Origin: an uncultured Actinomycetes bacterium
Lineage (GTDB): Bacteria; Actinomycetota; Acidimicrobiia; Acidimicrobiales; RAAP-2
Length of the DNA: 64,000 bases
Assembly: GCA_903825305.1 (NCBI GenBank)
Contig: CAIKAC010000011.1
Coordinates: 1-64,000 of the forward strand
Direction of reading: 5' to 3'
How positions within the stretch are numbered: position 1 is the first letter of the stretch; every line of letters begins with the position of its first letter. Shown here piece by piece: positions 41,258-48,345 of the stretch. Made by a program: the position numbers and the translations under genes. The notes beneath the pieces were generated by a model. The model ran no database searches. It saw only the letters and a program-made list of their open reading frames with translations, and had not been told where the DNA came from.

Positions 41258-42463
41258 TTAGACCGACGCTTGCGATTCTTTGACGGTTCTTCCTGGGGTG
41301 GAGCGCCACGAAATGCCAGCGGCGATGAGCAACGCAGCTCCGAGACCAGCGGCCAGGGAATAGGGAAGGGCATGGCGGATGCCAAAGAGCCAGCCAGAAA
41401 GCGAAGCACTGAGCGCGATGGATGCCGTGTTCGCAGTGGCATAGGTGCCCTGGATACGACCGAGCTCGGCGGGCGCGCGTCCTTGGGTTAAGAGCCCCTG
41501 CATGGACGGCAACATCATGGAAGAACCAAAGGGCTCCACTGGACACAGGGCAATAATCAACAGAATCGATGAGATGTGCGGCCACAGTGCGAGAAAGCTC
41601 AAGCCCACGCCAAGTCCCGCGATGGCCATGACCCGTCGGTCAGCTCGCTCAGAAAGCCATCCACCAACGCGCACCAAGAAGACGTAAGGCAAAGAAAACA
41701 CGGTCCAGGTCAGCGCAATCTGAAATTGCGTGGCATGACGTACATCCATCAGCAAGGTCCACGTGGATTCATATACGCCGATGAGCAAGCCAAAGGCGAC
41801 GGCGATGCAGAGGGCACCAATGAGGGCGCCATCAATGGAGATAGTGGGTAACGGACCAACTTTGAGGTGGTGTTGGTCATTGTCTTTGATGTGTTGACTG
41901 CGCAGGACTGGAATGGCGGCGATGATGCACAGAAGAGCGGTCGCGCTAAAGAGCAGACCCATGTGGGCCACCCCAACGAGCGCACCACAGACGGGCCCAA
42001 TGGACGTGCCGGTGAACTGAGCCGAGTAAATTTTGCTCATGGCCCGACCCCGGCGCTCGTCAGGAATGGCCGACGAGACGAGGGCCAAGGACGCGACTTC
42101 ACCGGCTCCGGCGGCTGCACCTTGGACAAACCGCAAGACTAGAAACCCGATGGTATTGAGTGGCAAGAGAAACAGTGCTGACGCAGCGGCAAACAAAATC
42201 AGTCCACCAATGAGTACGGGGCGTCGCCCATATTGATCGGCTAATCGGCCGGCTGGATACTGAACACACAGTGACGCCAAGAAGAATGACGCCATGGTGA
42301 GACCCACCATGCCTGCACTGGCCCCGTGCTGGGAAAGAAAGAGTGGCAAGAGGGGCAAAATGGCGCCGGCGCCGACCCATTCAAGAAAGACGACCACGCA
42401 CAAACGATTGACGAGACGATTGTCGTTCGCCACCTCGGGAGGCTGTTGCGTGGATTTAGGCAT
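41258..42463 (-). CDS. MFS transporter, 12 helices
   Basis: 401 residues with about twelve helices. Motif A reads GRLADQYGRRP (about 73-83), and the first helix ends LPLLPLFLSQHG, as in DHA1-type drug exporters or sugar-efflux-type MFS proteins. The substrate is unknown. The ATG at 42463 lies 6 nt after TAGCGT (leaderless). Its promoter is back to back with that of the serine/threonine dehydratase gene, the two starts being only about 45 bp apart, so the two may be coregulated. Amino acid export linked to the dehydratase is possible but unsupported. Confidence 0.88.
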   Translation of the reverse strand: MPKSTQQPPEVANDNRLVNRLCVVVFLEWVGAGAILPLLPLFLSQHGASAGMVGLTMASFFLASLCVQYPAGRLADQYGRRPVLIGGLILFAAASALFLLPLNTIGFLVLRFVQGAAAGAGEVASLALVSSAIPDERRGRAMSKIYSAQFTGTSIGPVCGALVGVAHMGLLFSATALLCIIAAIPVLRSQHIKDNDQHHLKVGPLPTISIDGALIGALCIAVAFGLLIGVYESTWTLLMDVRHATQFQIALTWTVFSLPYVFLVRVGGWLSERADRRVMAIAGLGVGLSFLALWPHISSILLIIALCPVEPFGSSMMLPSMQGLLTQGRAPAELGRIQGTYATANTASIALSASLSGWLFGIRHALPYSLAAGLGAALLIAAGISWRSTPGRTVKESQASV

Positions 42464-42469
42464 GGTACG

Positions 42470-42475
42470 ACGCTA
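42470..42475 (-). promoter_or_regulatory. -10 box TAGCGT for leaderless MFS gene
   Basis: TAGCGT (minus strand), 6 nt, then the ATG at 42463. Confidence 0.55.
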
Positions 42476-42494
42476 GTGGCCGTCGGCCCTTGAG

Positions 42495-42500
42495 TACCGT
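42495..42500 (+). promoter_or_regulatory. -10 box TACCGT for dehydratase gene
   Basis: TACCGT, 7 nt, then the GTG at 42508; it lies about 20 bp from the opposing TAGCGT box. The alternative TTG start at 42490 would place this box inside the gene. Confidence 0.4.
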
Positions 42501-42507
42501 TGAAGAG

Positions 42508-43455
42508 GTGAACCCCGCTGCCCGTATGCCATCTAATGAGGAAATGGCAGAGGCGTCCGACATTGTCCACGAAGTCTTGGCCCCGACGCCACTCATCAAA
42601 GTGTCCATAGAAGGAACGGAGATCTGGCTCAAAGGTGACGGCCAGCAACCTACGGGCTCGTTCAAGGTTCGTGGCGCCCTTGCCGCGGTGGGTCACCTCG
42701 CCCGAGAGGCTAGGAGCGAATCAGTCCTTGCTTGCTCGGCGGGTAACCACGCACTCGGCATTGCCTTTGCCTCAGAACACTTTGGTGTGCCAGCCACCGT
42801 CGTGGTACCCGAAACTGCCTCCATCGCCAAAGTCGAAAAATTGAGAACCTTTGCCGTCGAACTCATCTTGCACGGCCAGGACTACGACGAAGCCGAGCAC
42901 TATGCCGTAGACCTCGCACAGCAACGCTCGTCACATTTCATCTCTCCCTACAACGATGCTTGGGTGATTGCCGGACAGGCAACCGCCGCTGAGGAAACAT
43001 TGGCCACGTTGCCAACACTCGGAACCTTCATCGTTGCCGTGGGCGGCGGTGGGTTGCTGAGTGGCAGTGGTCTAGCGCTCCAAGGCAGTTCGGCGAAGGC
43101 CTTAGGAGTTCAAGTTGAGCAAAATGCTGCCTTCTCTCATGCGTTAGCCGGAGATTTCTCGCCGAGCCTTGGCGAGACTATTGCTGATGGCATTGCCGGC
43201 GGTATTGAATCTGATTCCGTGACACTCGACATCGTTCGTGAACTTGGTCTCGAGATTGATCTCGTCAGTGAAGAAGAGACCGTTGCGGCTCTTGTTGCTA
43301 CTTATCGAGAGCTCGGGGTGAAGGTGGAGGGCTCGGCAGCCGTGTCCATCGCACTTGCCATCAAGCGTTCAGGGCAACTCCAAGAGCCAGTAGCGGTCTT
43401 GCTCTGTGGATCCAATATCGATGCGGGACTTCATCAGCAGCTCATCGGCGAGTAG
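42508..43455 (+). CDS. Serine/threonine dehydratase (PLP fold type II)
   Basis: About 315 residues. The PLP lysine lies in GSFKVRGA (about 51-58), the substrate loop is CSAGNHALG, and the phosphate-binding Gly-rich loop is VGGGGLLSG (about 173-181), all characteristic of threonine/serine dehydratases. It removes ammonia from Thr or Ser to give a 2-oxo acid. It lacks the C-terminal ACT domain, so it resembles the catabolic, non-feedback-inhibited form. GTG at 42508 preferred by the leaderless pattern; a TTG six codons upstream is possible. Confidence 0.88.
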   Translation: MNPAARMPSNEEMAEASDIVHEVLAPTPLIKVSIEGTEIWLKGDGQQPTGSFKVRGALAAVGHLAREARSESVLACSAGNHALGIAFASEHFGVPATVVVPETASIAKVEKLRTFAVELILHGQDYDEAEHYAVDLAQQRSSHFISPYNDAWVIAGQATAAEETLATLPTLGTFIVAVGGGGLLSGSGLALQGSSAKALGVQVEQNAAFSHALAGDFSPSLGETIADGIAGGIESDSVTLDIVRELGLEIDLVSEEETVAALVATYRELGVKVEGSAAVSIALAIKRSGQLQEPVAVLLCGSNIDAGLHQQLIGE

Positions 43456-43552
43456 CGCTGGACTGCATGGCGCCGACAACGCCGGCGTGAGAACGCCAGA
43501 TACGCTACCTATTAGCTAAGGCCGTTCGGATATGCCCTATGGAGGTCCAACG

Positions 43553-44947
43553 ATGACCACAATTCAAAGAACCCTTGCTTCCGCGCTTATGGCGGTCATG
43601 GTGGCGCTCGGTATTGCGCTCGCCCCTGCGGCGGCTTCAGCGGGGAGCCTTCCAACCGCTGGGTCTACATGGGTGGAATATCCAACGCACCATGCCTGTG
43701 CAGATCCGTGGCCAATGCAGAACCCCTTGGTGGCACAAGGTCACTTTTACGACCTTTGTGTATCGCCAGGTTCTGGTCGTTCTATCGTTCTGACATCACG
43801 AGATGGACGTAACTGGAAGGAGCAGCCCACGTTTGGGCTACCAAACGGCCAGCAGTGGTGGAGAACGATTTATGCCCATGGCCTGTACGTTGCTGTTCGC
43901 GCGTACAACACTGCAATCGGTGGTCGCGGTGCTCCGCTTACTTCTCGCAACGGATTGGATTTTGGATCGAGGAGTTATCAAGTTGCCACGTCGCGCGATG
44001 GCGTGACATGGAAGACGCATATTGCCCCGATCGGCTTGTGGACTGACGTCACCTATGGAGACGGAAGATTTGTTGCTGTCGGTAATTCGACGGGACTCGG
44101 CACGCACATCGTCATGACATCGCGCGATGGTATGAAGTGGTCGGCAGTTAATTCTCCGGCAGCCATGCCTGACGACACCACACAACTCAACAATGTGGCG
44201 TATGTGCACGGAGTCTTCATTGCAACCGCCTATGAGCCCGGAAGTCGCGGATATGAAGTGATGACGTCGCCCAACGGATTGAAGTGGACGGGAGACGTGG
44301 TACCCACGGGTTCGTATAGCGCACCAGCGATTGCATACGGTAACGGGACGTGGGCAATTCTCGGAGGCACCTCAACACAAGCAGTCATCCTCACTTCGCG
44401 AAACAAAGGAAGGACTTGGAAAGAAACGGTGCTGCAGAGCACCACCGATTGGACAGGGATGGTTTACGTGAATCACGAGTTCGTGGCAACAGCGGACCTC
44501 ATGACAACCCCGTCGTCATCGCTGGTCATGACATCGCCTGACGCAGTTACTTGGAAATTCGGCTCGGCCCCGAATCAGTACTGGTGGAGTTTGGTTGCCA
44601 ACAAGGGTTTGTTGCTGTCTCTATCAGAAGATGGTACGCAATCGATGGTGTCGTATGTCACGCCATCGGCTCCTTCTAACCTGATCACTCAGATCTCCAA
44701 CAACGCCATGACGGTGCGATGGAATATCCCCGATGAAAACGGCATCGCTCCTGTTGTCCACTACGTCGTGAATGTGAGTGCTGGGACGAAGAGCTTGGTG
44801 AATGTATCAACGAGTGGTGGAAGCCGCCACACCTGGCTCAATGACATCACTGGACTGGATCCCACCCAGCGCTACACCGTCACCGTTACCGCGGTGAATC
44901 GCTACGGCGAAGGTGTGCCCATGGTGCTGAGAAACGTTCGCGGCTAG
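43553..44947 (+). CDS. Secreted repeat protein with C-terminal fibronectin type III domain
   Basis: 464 residues. A signal peptide (MTTIQRTLASALMAVMVALG, cleavage probably after AAASA) leads into about six repeats of a motif close to VMTSRDGxxWK (seen as LTSRDGRNWKE, ATSRDGVTWKT, MTSRDGMKWSA, MTSPNGLKWTG, LTSRNKGRTWKE, MTSPDAVTWKF), spaced about 50-60 residues, consistent with a beta-propeller of BNR/sialidase-like blades. The C-terminal about 95 residues form an FN3 domain (SAPSNLITQISNNAMTVRW...YTVTVTAVNRYGEG). No sorting signal is seen, so it is probably released. GGAGG lies 7 nt before the ATG. Confidence 0.85.
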   Translation: MTTIQRTLASALMAVMVALGIALAPAAASAGSLPTAGSTWVEYPTHHACADPWPMQNPLVAQGHFYDLCVSPGSGRSIVLTSRDGRNWKEQPTFGLPNGQQWWRTIYAHGLYVAVRAYNTAIGGRGAPLTSRNGLDFGSRSYQVATSRDGVTWKTHIAPIGLWTDVTYGDGRFVAVGNSTGLGTHIVMTSRDGMKWSAVNSPAAMPDDTTQLNNVAYVHGVFIATAYEPGSRGYEVMTSPNGLKWTGDVVPTGSYSAPAIAYGNGTWAILGGTSTQAVILTSRNKGRTWKETVLQSTTDWTGMVYVNHEFVATADLMTTPSSSLVMTSPDAVTWKFGSAPNQYWWSLVANKGLLLSLSEDGTQSMVSYVTPSAPSNLITQISNNAMTVRWNIPDENGIAPVVHYVVNVSAGTKSLVNVSTSGGSRHTWLNDITGLDPTQRYTVTVTAVNRYGEGVPMVLRNVRG

Positions 44948-44991
44948 GTAGCCTTCTCGCTCGGCACACGCTGCGATGCGAAATCGAAGGT

Positions 44992-45040
44992 CTCCACATG
45001 GATCTCGAATCCAAGGCTTGATTATTGGCCCCGTGTGGAG
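44992..45040. terminator. Long-loop hairpin between convergent genes
   Basis: CTCCACATGG and CCGTGTGGAG pair (10 bp, one G-U) around a 29-nt loop containing a smaller CCAA/TTGG stem. It lies just after the SRAP gene stop (45044, minus) and downstream of the secreted protein gene (plus), so it may terminate both. There is no T-run. Confidence 0.45.
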
Positions 45041-45043
45041 CAG

Positions 45044-45745
45044 CTAAAACAGCGTCGATGGGGCTTGCTCATCAATAAGTTCAGGCCCGTCATTTCGAAC
45101 GTTGCCCACTCTGGGATCGACGAGGTGGGAAGTAAGTGTTCCAGGGCGCGCGGGAACCAAGAGATCGGCAATCGCATCGCGTTCGTCGTCTGCGCCTTCG
45201 AGCCAGAGGTCAAAGGTGCCTTGTTCCAAGATCACGGGCATGCGGTGGTGAATGCTGCTCATGTCAGCATTGGCCTCAGTAGTGATGATGGTGACTGAGG
45301 CGATGGGGGGACTCTCTGGATTGGCAGGGTCATGCCAGGTCTCATAGAGGCCCGCGAAGGCCAACATGGTGTGGTCGCTGCGGGTGAAGTAATGAGGCTG
45401 GGGTTGAGCGCCCGAGCGGTCCCATTCGTAGAAACCATCGACGGGGACAATCAGTCGGCGAGACTTGTAGGCGCTACGAAATGAAGGCTTGGTGGCTACG
45501 GTTTCGGCTCGGGCGTTGAAGGTTTTAGAGCCGAAACTCAACTCCTTGGCCCATGAGGGAATAAGGCCCCAGCGGTATCGATCAAGCACGCGGCCTTCGC
45601 TGCTGGCGTGAATGCCATCGATGCGCCGAGTGGGGCCAAGGTTCCAACTGGGATGGCCGACGGGATCAACCCCAGCACCAAGCGCAGCGTCAAAGAGCGC
45701 AGCGACGCGGGCGGGTGGGGTTGAAATGACGAGGCGACCGCACAT
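45044..45745 (-). CDS. SRAP family protein (YedK/HMCES-like abasic-site DNA-protein crosslinker)
   Basis: 233 residues. It starts MCGR, with Cys2 being the residue that forms a thiazolidine crosslink to abasic DNA once Met is removed. The other conserved active-site elements are present: FNARAET (about 76-82), VDGFYEW (about 101-107) and IHHRMPVIL (about 165-173). The protein shields abasic sites in single-stranded DNA. It lies downstream of DUF2017 and clpS and near the SOS-controlled imuA-imuB-dnaE2 operon. It is separated from the upstream DUF2017 gene by 2 nt and is probably cotranscribed. Confidence 0.94.
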   Translation of the reverse strand: MCGRLVISTPPARVAALFDAALGAGVDPVGHPSWNLGPTRRIDGIHASSEGRVLDRYRWGLIPSWAKELSFGSKTFNARAETVATKPSFRSAYKSRRLIVPVDGFYEWDRSGAQPQPHYFTRSDHTMLAFAGLYETWHDPANPESPPIASVTIITTEANADMSSIHHRMPVILEQGTFDLWLEGADDERDAIADLLVPARPGTLTSHLVDPRVGNVRNDGPELIDEQAPSTLF

Positions 45746-45747
45746 GG

Positions 45748-46179
45748 CTAACTATCGAGTGCTTCAATCATGAGTGCGACGCCAGATTGCAAGGTGATCA
45801 AGTCATAGTGATCTTGCTGACTCAAGTTGTCTCGATCCTCCGCCGTCATGATGGCTCGCTCTGCCGAGAACGCCGCCAGCATGAGTTGGAAGGCACGGAT
45901 CCACTCTTCGGCATCATCTTCACTCAAGCTCTCATGCATATGGGTTGCAATGAAGCGGCCAAGTGAACCCTCAACCGTCATCTGTCGATGAAGTTGCGTC
46001 AGGGGATCATCGTGATCAACGGTGGGGTCAATGGGACCGAGGAGTCGATGGTGGGTGCTTGTGGAAATGTCGACCGCATCGCCAGCGGTTGTGCGAGCCA
46101 TGGCAGCAAGCCATTCACGCAGCGTGAGGGGAATGTCAACGATGATGCGGTCATCAACACGACGGAAGGGTTCGCTCAT
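45748..46179 (-). CDS. DUF2017 family protein
   Basis: 143 residues, acidic and helical. The N-terminal segment FRRVDDRIIVDIPLTLREWLAAM and the region after it fit DUF2017, a family encoded next to clpS in many actinobacteria; its role is unknown but probably tied to the Clp protease. The ATG overlaps the clpS stop by 4 nt (ATGA). A central stretch (EDDAEEWIRAFQLMLAAFSAERA) is predicted to be helical. Gene order clpS-DUF2017-SRAP on the minus strand. Confidence 0.82.
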   Translation of the reverse strand: MSEPFRRVDDRIIVDIPLTLREWLAAMARTTAGDAVDISTSTHHRLLGPIDPTVDHDDPLTQLHRQMTVEGSLGRFIATHMHESLSEDDAEEWIRAFQLMLAAFSAERAIMTAEDRDNLSQQDHYDLITLQSGVALMIEALDS

Positions 46180-46457
46180 TGGCTTCTCTGTATGGTTGCA
46201 CCGAGTGCGTAGCTGTGGAGCGCTACACAGTAGGCGGCGGCGGTCTCTTTATCCCCACTCCACACAACGGCCTTCCCCTCATGGTGTACCTGCATGGTGA
46301 GTCGTTCGGCCTTTGCGGTGTCGTAGTTAAAGACCTTTTTGATCACGCGCACCACCAGGGAAATCAAGCTCACGGGGTCGTCCCACAAAATGACTTCCCA
46401 CGGCACGTCGAGCATGGTGTCCGTGCGCTCTAGAAGGTCGGTTCCGAACTCGGTCAT
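46176..46457 (-). CDS. clpS: ATP-dependent Clp protease adaptor ClpS
   Basis: 93 residues. Core motif VPWEVILWDDPVSLISLVV (about 19-37) and the conserved helix LTMQVHHEGKAVV (about 53-65) are the N-degron-binding and ClpA/C-binding elements of ClpS. It delivers proteins with destabilising N-terminal residues to the Clp protease. Normal family members read NDD in the first motif; here it is WDD, so the residue equivalent to the conserved Asn is changed. The ATG at 46457 is preceded by a weak GAGAAAG; a TTG six codons earlier is possible. Confidence 0.92.
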   Translation of the reverse strand: MTEFGTDLLERTDTMLDVPWEVILWDDPVSLISLVVRVIKKVFNYDTAKAERLTMQVHHEGKAVVWSGDKETAAAYCVALHSYALGATIQRSQ

Positions 46458-46543
46458 GGGGGTCTTTCTCTGCAATATTGGGGGAAATTCCTTCTCCTAG
46501 TGTGCCACCGTTCGCCCCATTGGCGGCTGAAGCACCCCTTGGT

Positions 46544-46549
46544 TAGCAT
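46544..46549 (+). promoter_or_regulatory. -10 box TAGCAT of imuA-imuB-dnaE2
   Basis: TAGCAT ends 7 nt before the imuA ATG at 46557. TTGGCG, 18 nt upstream (about 46520-46525), is a reasonable -35. The mRNA probably begins at or next to the start codon. Confidence 0.6.
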
Positions 46550-46563
46550 CGAACATATGTTCG
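46550..46563. promoter_or_regulatory. LexA (SOS) box overlapping the imuA start codon
   Basis: CGAACATATGTTCG is a perfect 14-bp palindrome matching the Gram-positive LexA consensus CGAAC-N4-GTTCG. It begins directly after the -10 box and contains the ATG start, so LexA would block the transcription start. imuA-imuB-dnaE2 is a known SOS target in mycobacteria. Confidence 0.93.
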
Positions 46564-47264
46564 CTTTTTCTGATGATGCCAACCAGCCTCGACGCAGGCC
46601 TCCGGTTCCCTCTGCCCTGCGGGATCTCGCACGGCCAGTTGTGGCCGCCGCTGCTCGAACCTTGCCCGTGACCCAATCCTTGTCATCGATCTTGCCTCGA
46701 GGGGCACTTCGCCGGGGTTCGGTCAGTGTCGTGAGCGGTAGTCAAGGCTCGGGGGCAATATCACTTGCGCTCGCCCTTGCCGCAGAAGCGTCAGCCCAAG
46801 GTCACTGGTGTGGGGTTGTTGGTATCAGCGACCCTGGGGCGACCGCAATGAGCGAAGTGGGGATGGATCTGCGTCGGGTGCTCTTTACGCCAGAACCTTC
46901 CAAGCGCTGGTTGGAGGTAACGGCTGAACTACTCGATGGAGTGGAGCTGCTCATTGTTCGGGTGCAAGCTGCCGTCGCCTTTTCGGCAGCACGACGCTTG
47001 AGCGCTCGAGCGAGAGAACGACGCGCAGCACTCATCATTGTGACCGAGCACCGGCAGTACTGGCCACTGCCGGCAGATTTGGGTTTGAGCATTCGCTCGA
47101 GCACATGGATGGGCATTGGTCGAGGAGATGGACATCTTCGATCTCGACGCCTTGAACTGGAAGTGGCTGCGAGGGGAGAGCACCTTCGCTTGGTATCGGT
47201 ATGGGTGCCGTCTCAAGATGGCGCGATACTCGTTGCACACGGTCACGGTCACGGTGATGCTTGA
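46557..47264 (+). CDS. imuA: ImuA-like SOS mutagenesis protein (RecA-fold, degenerate P-loop)
   Basis: 235 residues. The RecA-like fold has its would-be Walker A as SGSQGSGAIS, lacking the Lys needed for ATP binding, as is usual in actinobacterial ImuA-prime proteins. Further on it has WCGVVGISDPGATAMSEVGMDL, typical of the family. It supports the translesion polymerase complex. The ATG at 46557 lies inside the LexA box and just after a leaderless -10, so the start is well fixed. It overlaps imuB by 8 nt. Confidence 0.88.
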   Translation: MFAFSDDANQPRRRPPVPSALRDLARPVVAAAARTLPVTQSLSSILPRGALRRGSVSVVSGSQGSGAISLALALAAEASAQGHWCGVVGISDPGATAMSEVGMDLRRVLFTPEPSKRWLEVTAELLDGVELLIVRVQAAVAFSAARRLSARARERRAALIIVTEHRQYWPLPADLGLSIRSSTWMGIGRGDGHLRSRRLELEVAARGEHLRLVSVWVPSQDGAILVAHGHGHGDA

Positions 47265-48345
47265 GCGAACCATGGTGTTATGGATTCGCGATGCTCGGAG
47301 CAAGAGCAACGATGTCGCGGCACTCCGGATTTTTGCTGAAGCACTGAGCATCGTTGGTCAGCGTTGTCCTTTCGTAGAACCTGTTCGTCTTGGCGTGATG
47401 GCACTCCCCGTACGCTCCGTGGCGCGGTTCTTCGGTGGTGAGCTTGCGATATGTGATCTCTTGCGTGATGATCTCGCCGAGTTGCTTGAGCACCATGCAA
47501 TGGAGCTCCACATCGGCATTGCCGATGGACTCTTTGCCGCCGTGCTCGCTGCTAGTCATGAAGAGCTCGTGGCAGCTGGGGAAACGCCATCGTTTTTGGC
47601 TCGCCAAGCCATCGAACGTCTTCATCGACCAGAAATTGCTGAACTCTGTCAGCGCCTTGGCATACGGACCTTGGGTGCGTTTGCCATGCTTGATGAAGAC
47701 CGGGTTCTTGAGCGATTCGGGCTCGATGCCGTTCACTGCCATCGAGTGGCCCGAGGTGTTGAGCCAGAACTTGTCGGCGTTCGGGATCCAGACATCATCA
47801 AGAGACTGCACCTTCTTGAGGCACCGGAGATTGCCACGACGCAGGTTGGATTCTTCGGAGGAACATCAGCGCGTGATGAGCGAGCCCAACGCATCGCCAT
47901 ACGACTTCAATCACATTTCGGCGCGTCCAGTGTGCAAGTAGCGCTCGACAAGCCAGGCCGAGATCCCGCAGAGCGTGCGATCTTCGACGCCTTCGCGGTA
48001 GAGCAACAGACAGTGCTTCACGACAGTGCCCCATGGCCTGCTCGACTACCAACGCCGTCGCCGATGACGATTTTTACTCGACCCCGCGACATCCAACTTT
48101 TTGATGAATTCGATCAGGCAATTGGTATTGATGGCGCTGGGCTGCTGAGCGCAACACCTGCGGTCTATCGAGATGGAGGATCGCGGTATGGGATTGCTGC
48201 GTGGGCGGGGCCGTGGCCAGTAACAGGACCTTGGTGGCGACAGCAACAGCGCAAGAATCGTCTCCAAATTTTGACGAGCTCGGGCTGTGCGGTACTAGCA
48301 AGCCATGACGGTCGGGGTTGGCAGCTCGTGGGGCGCTACGACTGA
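47257..48345 (+). CDS. imuB: ImuB, Y-family polymerase-like accessory protein
   Basis: About 362 residues, shorter than mycobacterial ImuB (about 525). It contains the Y-family finger/thumb-like region (RLGIRTLGAFAMLDEDRVLERFG, about 174-196) but no evident catalytic acidic triad, as expected for an ImuB that acts as a bridge. A QLF element (DIQLFDE, near 280) could be the sliding-clamp-binding motif. The C-terminal region has AWAGPWPV and WW, typical of the family. The start (ATG 47257 versus ATG 47272) is uncertain. It is translated with dnaE2 through a TGATG overlap. Confidence 0.87.
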   Translation: MLERTMVLWIRDARSKSNDVAALRIFAEALSIVGQRCPFVEPVRLGVMALPVRSVARFFGGELAICDLLRDDLAELLEHHAMELHIGIADGLFAAVLAASHEELVAAGETPSFLARQAIERLHRPEIAELCQRLGIRTLGAFAMLDEDRVLERFGLDAVHCHRVARGVEPELVGVRDPDIIKRLHLLEAPEIATTQVGFFGGTSARDERAQRIAIRLQSHFGASSVQVALDKPGRDPAERAIFDAFAVEQQTVLHDSAPWPARLPTPSPMTIFTRPRDIQLFDEFDQAIGIDGAGLLSATPAVYRDGGSRYGIAAWAGPWPVTGPWWRQQQRKNRLQILTSSGCAVLASHDGRGWQLVGRYD

